Shown piece after piece: positions 5,780 to 5,985 of a stretch of DNA of 5,985 nucleotides (its first letter is position 1; each line of letters opens with the position of its first letter). Position numbers and translations under genes: made by a program. Origin of the DNA: an uncultured Clostridia bacterium (GTDB lineage: Bacteria > Bacillota > Clostridia > Oscillospirales > Ruminococcaceae); the NCBI GenBank assembly GCA_947427325.1, contig CANEHP010000137.1, forward strand, positions 1 through 5,985, written 5' to 3'. The notes beneath the pieces are model-generated. The model had not been told where the DNA came from. It worked only from the letters and a program-made list of their open reading frames with translations, and did not search any database.

Positions 5780-5937
5780 ATACTAAATCCCAATATAAAT
5801 CAGACAAATACGACGATTAGAGTGCTCCTACTCTGCGTCAGTCCTTCCCCAATATGCGCATATTCCTGCGTTGGGACTTCCTTGATTATGAACGCTCCAC
5901 CCGCCGCTTTTTTCTGATTTCTATTGAGAATTAGTAT
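5780..5937 (+). mobile_element. Element D: 158-bp palindromic MITE-like repeat
   Basis: The arms (5780-5832 and 5885-5937, 53 nt each) are inverted copies; the outer 25 bases match in 22, beginning ATACTAA and including AAATCAGA, and the match continues inward at lower identity. The central core at 5833-5884 (52 nt) has CTGCGTCA, stem GTCC (5841-5844)/GGAC (5874-5877), inner palindrome AATATGCGCATATT (5851-5864), CCTGCG and TTCCTTG. A TTA at 5778-5780 and another at 5937-5939 could be a 3-bp target duplication, if the true ends are one base further in. No coding capacity. Confidence 0.72.
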
Positions 5938-5941
5938 TAAA

Positions 5942-5985
5942 CCCCGAAATCAACTATTGATATCTGCTTTGGGGCTTGTTGAAAA
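5942..5985. other. Hairpin at window end, possible start of another repeat
   Basis: CCCC (5942-5945) and GGGG (5971-5974), with AAA/TTT inside, enclose a second stem ATCAA-CTA-TTGAT (5949-5961). The last 13 bases, GGCTTGTTGAAAA (5973-5985), match the terminal repeat of element C (GGCTTGTTTGAAAA on its right end) except for one missing T. It may be a terminator, the edge of a C-type element, or both; the window ends too soon to tell. Confidence 0.35.

Overview
The window looks like chromosomal DNA of a gut- or rumen-type, low-to-middle GC Clostridia, probably the Ruminococcaceae/Oscillospiraceae (Ruminococcus or [Eubacterium] siraeum-like). This rests on the intracellular cellobiose phosphorylase, strong AGGAGG-type ribosome binding sites, a Phd/ParE-type toxin-antitoxin pair, a DUF5131 protein and dense short palindromic repeats. 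The genus is an inference; no rRNA or marker gene is present.

Layout. 1-52 is the end of a palindromic repeat (family A) cut by the window edge. 86-382 and 452-853 encode two small hypothetical proteins on +, with a lone family-A arm (395-431) between them. 854-1442 has no gene; it holds a 157-bp palindromic element (C, 897-1053), a 68-bp three-way-junction palindrome (1205-1272), and the promoter and leader of the next gene. 1443-3938 is a GH94 cellobiose phosphorylase, followed by a terminator hairpin (3971-4007). 4040-4747 encodes a DUF5131 (phage Gp37/Gp68-type) protein. 4748-5110 has no gene; it is almost entirely one palindromic element (E, 4765-5087) interrupted in its centre by another (A, 4834-4999). 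5111-5678 on - is a two-gene toxin-antitoxin operon with its own promoter, shielded by a hairpin terminator (5754-5779). A fourth palindromic element (D, 5780-5937) follows. The window ends in a hairpin that may begin yet another repeat.

Function. The only clear metabolic role is phosphorolysis of imported cellobiose to glucose 1-phosphate and glucose. No transporter, regulator or other glycoside hydrolase is in view, and the gene appears monocistronic. The other genes are accessory in character.

The main discovery is the repeat system. Four complete elements of 157-166 bp (A, C, D, E) have end sequences that differ from one another, but each is an inverted repeat along its full length. Each carries a 50-52 nt core at its exact centre with the same layout: CTGCGTCA, a stem, an inner hairpin with a 4-nt loop, CTGCG, the other stem strand, TTCCTTG. 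Stem sequences differ between elements while pairing is kept, which points to selection on a folded RNA or single-stranded DNA. Element A sits inside the core of E, and E is flanked by a 5-bp direct repeat, so both look mobile. No transposase is present.
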